Assembly: GCA_964612065.1 (NCBI GenBank)
Contig: CAZTCD010000098.1
Coordinates: forward strand, 1 to 14,881
Source of the DNA: JAKFYM01 sp964612065
GTDB taxonomy: Bacteria; Bdellovibrionota; UBA1018; CAIPTA01
Direction of reading: 5' to 3'
DNA length: 14,881 nt
Shown here: positions 14,062 to 14,881 of the stretch, one piece after another
How the letters are laid out: the number at the start of each line of letters is the position of its first letter
Numbering within the stretch: the first letter of the stretch is position 1
Notes under the pieces: generated by a model
What the model was told of the DNA's origin: nothing
Databases searched by the model: none
The model's input: only the letters and a program-made list of their open reading frames with translations
Program-made: the position numbers and the translations under genes

Positions 14062-14451
14062 ATGCAACATGCAAACGTGGCCGTAATGGAAAAAATTTAT
14101 GCGGATTTCACCAAGGGGGATTTGCCGGCCTTGCTGGGAGCCTGTGCTGAGAAGATGACCTTCAATCTCGCCGGAAAGAGCAAGCTCGCCGGTAAGTTCA
14201 CGAAGGAGAATGTGGGCCCTTTATTTTTTAAGAAGCTTCAGGAGCTCTCTGAAGGCACTTTGCAGATGGAGGTGCACGAGCTCTTCGCCTCTGATCGTCA
14301 TGGAGTGGCGCTCTGCACGAATACCGTGACGAAAAATGGCGATAAGGTGCAGCTTCGCACCGTGCACGTGTGGCGCTTTGAAAGCGGCCAGCCGGTGGCC
14401 TGGTATGAATATCCCCGGGATATGTATCAATTTGACGCAGTTTGGAGCTGA
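14062..14451 (+). CDS. SnoaL/NTF2-like small protein, function unknown
   Basis: A 129-residue protein with the NTF2/SnoaL-like pattern: an N-terminal helix with VMEKIYADFTKGDLPALLGAC, then FNLAGKSKLAGKFT, and strands VHELFASDRHGVALCTNT, VQLRTVHVWRFESGQPVAWYEYP. This cone-shaped fold is used by ketosteroid isomerases, polyketide cyclases and many small binding proteins; no catalytic set can be assigned with confidence. There is no signal peptide, so it should be cytoplasmic. GGAGG lies 8 bases before the ATG. It is a single gene, divergent from the PhoD-like gene, and followed by 128 bases before the next gene. I see no convincing terminator after it. Confidence 0.75.
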   Translation: MQHANVAVMEKIYADFTKGDLPALLGACAEKMTFNLAGKSKLAGKFTKENVGPLFFKKLQELSEGTLQMEVHELFASDRHGVALCTNTVTKNGDKVQLRTVHVWRFESGQPVAWYEYPRDMYQFDAVWS

Positions 14452-14519
14452 TCTTTGGGTCCGGCGCAATGGCTTACCTGTTGGCGGAAGCGGTAGTTGG
14501 GCCTGAAGCGCGAAGATTT

Positions 14520-14548
14520 TTCCTACTCTTTTAGGATTGCCGTATACT
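14520..14548 (+). promoter_or_regulatory. Candidate sigma70 promoter for the lipoprotein gene
   Basis: TATACT (14543-14548) matches the -10 at five of six bases. TTCCTA (14520-14525), 17 bases upstream, is a poor -35. The start point would be near 14555, 25 bases before the ATG. A 5-base inverted repeat, TCCTA/TAGGA (14521-14536), overlaps the -35 region. Confidence 0.4.
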
Positions 14549-14579
14549 GAAAACCGAATTTTGAACCTTGAGGTATCCC

Positions 14580-14881
14580 ATGAAGTCTAAGCTTTCTCTC
14601 GTACTTCTTTCTTTCACTCTCGCCTCTTGCGCTTCGGAAAGCCAAATCCGCAGCACGATCGAAAAGAACCCTGACATTCTTTTCAATGCGATCCAGAAGA
14701 ATCCGGAAAAATTCATGGATACTGTGCAGCAAGCTGCGCAGATCGCCCAGCGCAAGAGCCAGGAAGACGCAGAGAAAGAAGAGCGTGAGCGCGTAGAAAA
14801 CGAAATGAAGAATCCGCTTACGCCTGAGCTCGCCGCCGATCGCGCTTATAAAGGACCGGCGAACGCTCCTATCACGATGGT
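14580..14881 (+). CDS. Lipoprotein with DsbA/thioredoxin-like domain start, 3' end cut by window edge
   Basis: One hundred codons plus two bases are present. The N-terminus is a lipoprotein signal (MKSKLSLVLLSFTLASC) with lipobox LASC, Cys17. Residues 20-80 form a charged amphipathic region with two similar KNP-containing helices (EKNPDILFNAIQ, QKNPEKFMDTVQ) and a Q/E/K-rich stretch of probable coiled coil. The window ends at YKGPANAPITMV, which is the usual lead-in to a DsbA-like thioredoxin fold (normally followed by a Phe-x-x-x-Cys-x-x-Cys segment). A likely role is an envelope thiol-disulfide oxidoreductase, but the active site is beyond the edge. GAGG lies 7 bases before the ATG. Codons such as AAG, TCT, CTT and CGT are used more than in neighbouring genes, suggesting good expression. 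Confidence 0.75.
   Translation, partial: MKSKLSLVLLSFTLASCASESQIRSTIEKNPDILFNAIQKNPEKFMDTVQQAAQIAQRKSQEDAEKEERERVENEMKNPLTPELAADRAYKGPANAPITM

Noticed and set aside
13941..14150. Plus-strand 69-codon open frame overlapping the NTF2-like gene start
   Set aside because: It has no ribosome site or motif and is out of frame with the better supported gene at 14062.
1..14881. CRISPR array, tRNA, rRNA, prophage or transposon
   Set aside because: There are no regularly spaced repeats, no cloverleaf candidates in the short intergenic gaps, and no transposase or phage motifs in any frame read.

Overview
The window is gene-dense chromosomal DNA, roughly 55-60 % G+C by eye, from a Gram-negative bacterium. 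Evidence for the cell type is a Tat-type export signal (phosphodiesterase gene), Sec signals, a lipobox on the last gene and a TesA/YbbA/YbbP cell-envelope cluster. The partial last gene (a short lipoprotein with an acidic/amphipathic linker leading into a DsbA-like domain start) resembles proteins I associate with Bdellovibrionota (Bdellovibrio and relatives); that placement is inference only. No tRNA, rRNA, CRISPR array, insertion sequence, phage gene or integrase was seen, and no gene-free stretch exceeds about 190 bases.

Layout. (1) 1-2709, minus strand: a tight operon tesA-like esterase > ybbA-like ABC ATPase > ybbP-like FtsX-family permease, each junction a 4-base start/stop overlap; the permease runs off the left edge. 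(2) 2795-3790, plus strand: a secreted endonuclease/exonuclease/phosphatase-fold hydrolase resembling bacterial sphingomyelinases, divergent from tesA. (3) 3753-7745, minus strand: DinB-like protein, then a DeaD/CshA-type DEAD-box helicase with a long basic tail, then dbpA. (4) 7744-9812: a small regulated cassette. An 18-bp perfect palindrome sits between the -35 and -10 of a good plus-strand promoter and over the start codon of the divergent dinB-like gene. Downstream lie an alpha/beta hydrolase, a TetR-family repressor (overlapping it by 17 bases) and an AadA/ANT-type nucleotidyltransferase. (5) 9799-13879, minus strand: PhoD-like phosphodiesterase > uup (ABC-F ATPase) > mtfA. (6) 14062-14881, plus strand: an NTF2/SnoaL-like small protein and the beginning of a thioredoxin-fold lipoprotein.

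How genes work together. RNA/ribosome functions (dbpA for 50S assembly, a cold-shock-type helicase, the ABC-F protein uup) are spread over the minus strand and look housekeeping. The tesA-ybbA-ybbP operon is an envelope lipid/ester unit. The only stretch that looks like a dedicated, inducible accessory system is the TetR cassette: a repressor, its probable operator, a hydrolase, a nucleotidyltransferase and a divergent DinB-like (DfsB/BST-fold) protein would form a small chemically induced modification or detoxification module. I see no evidence for a wholly new kind of system; the cassette is the best candidate for follow-up.
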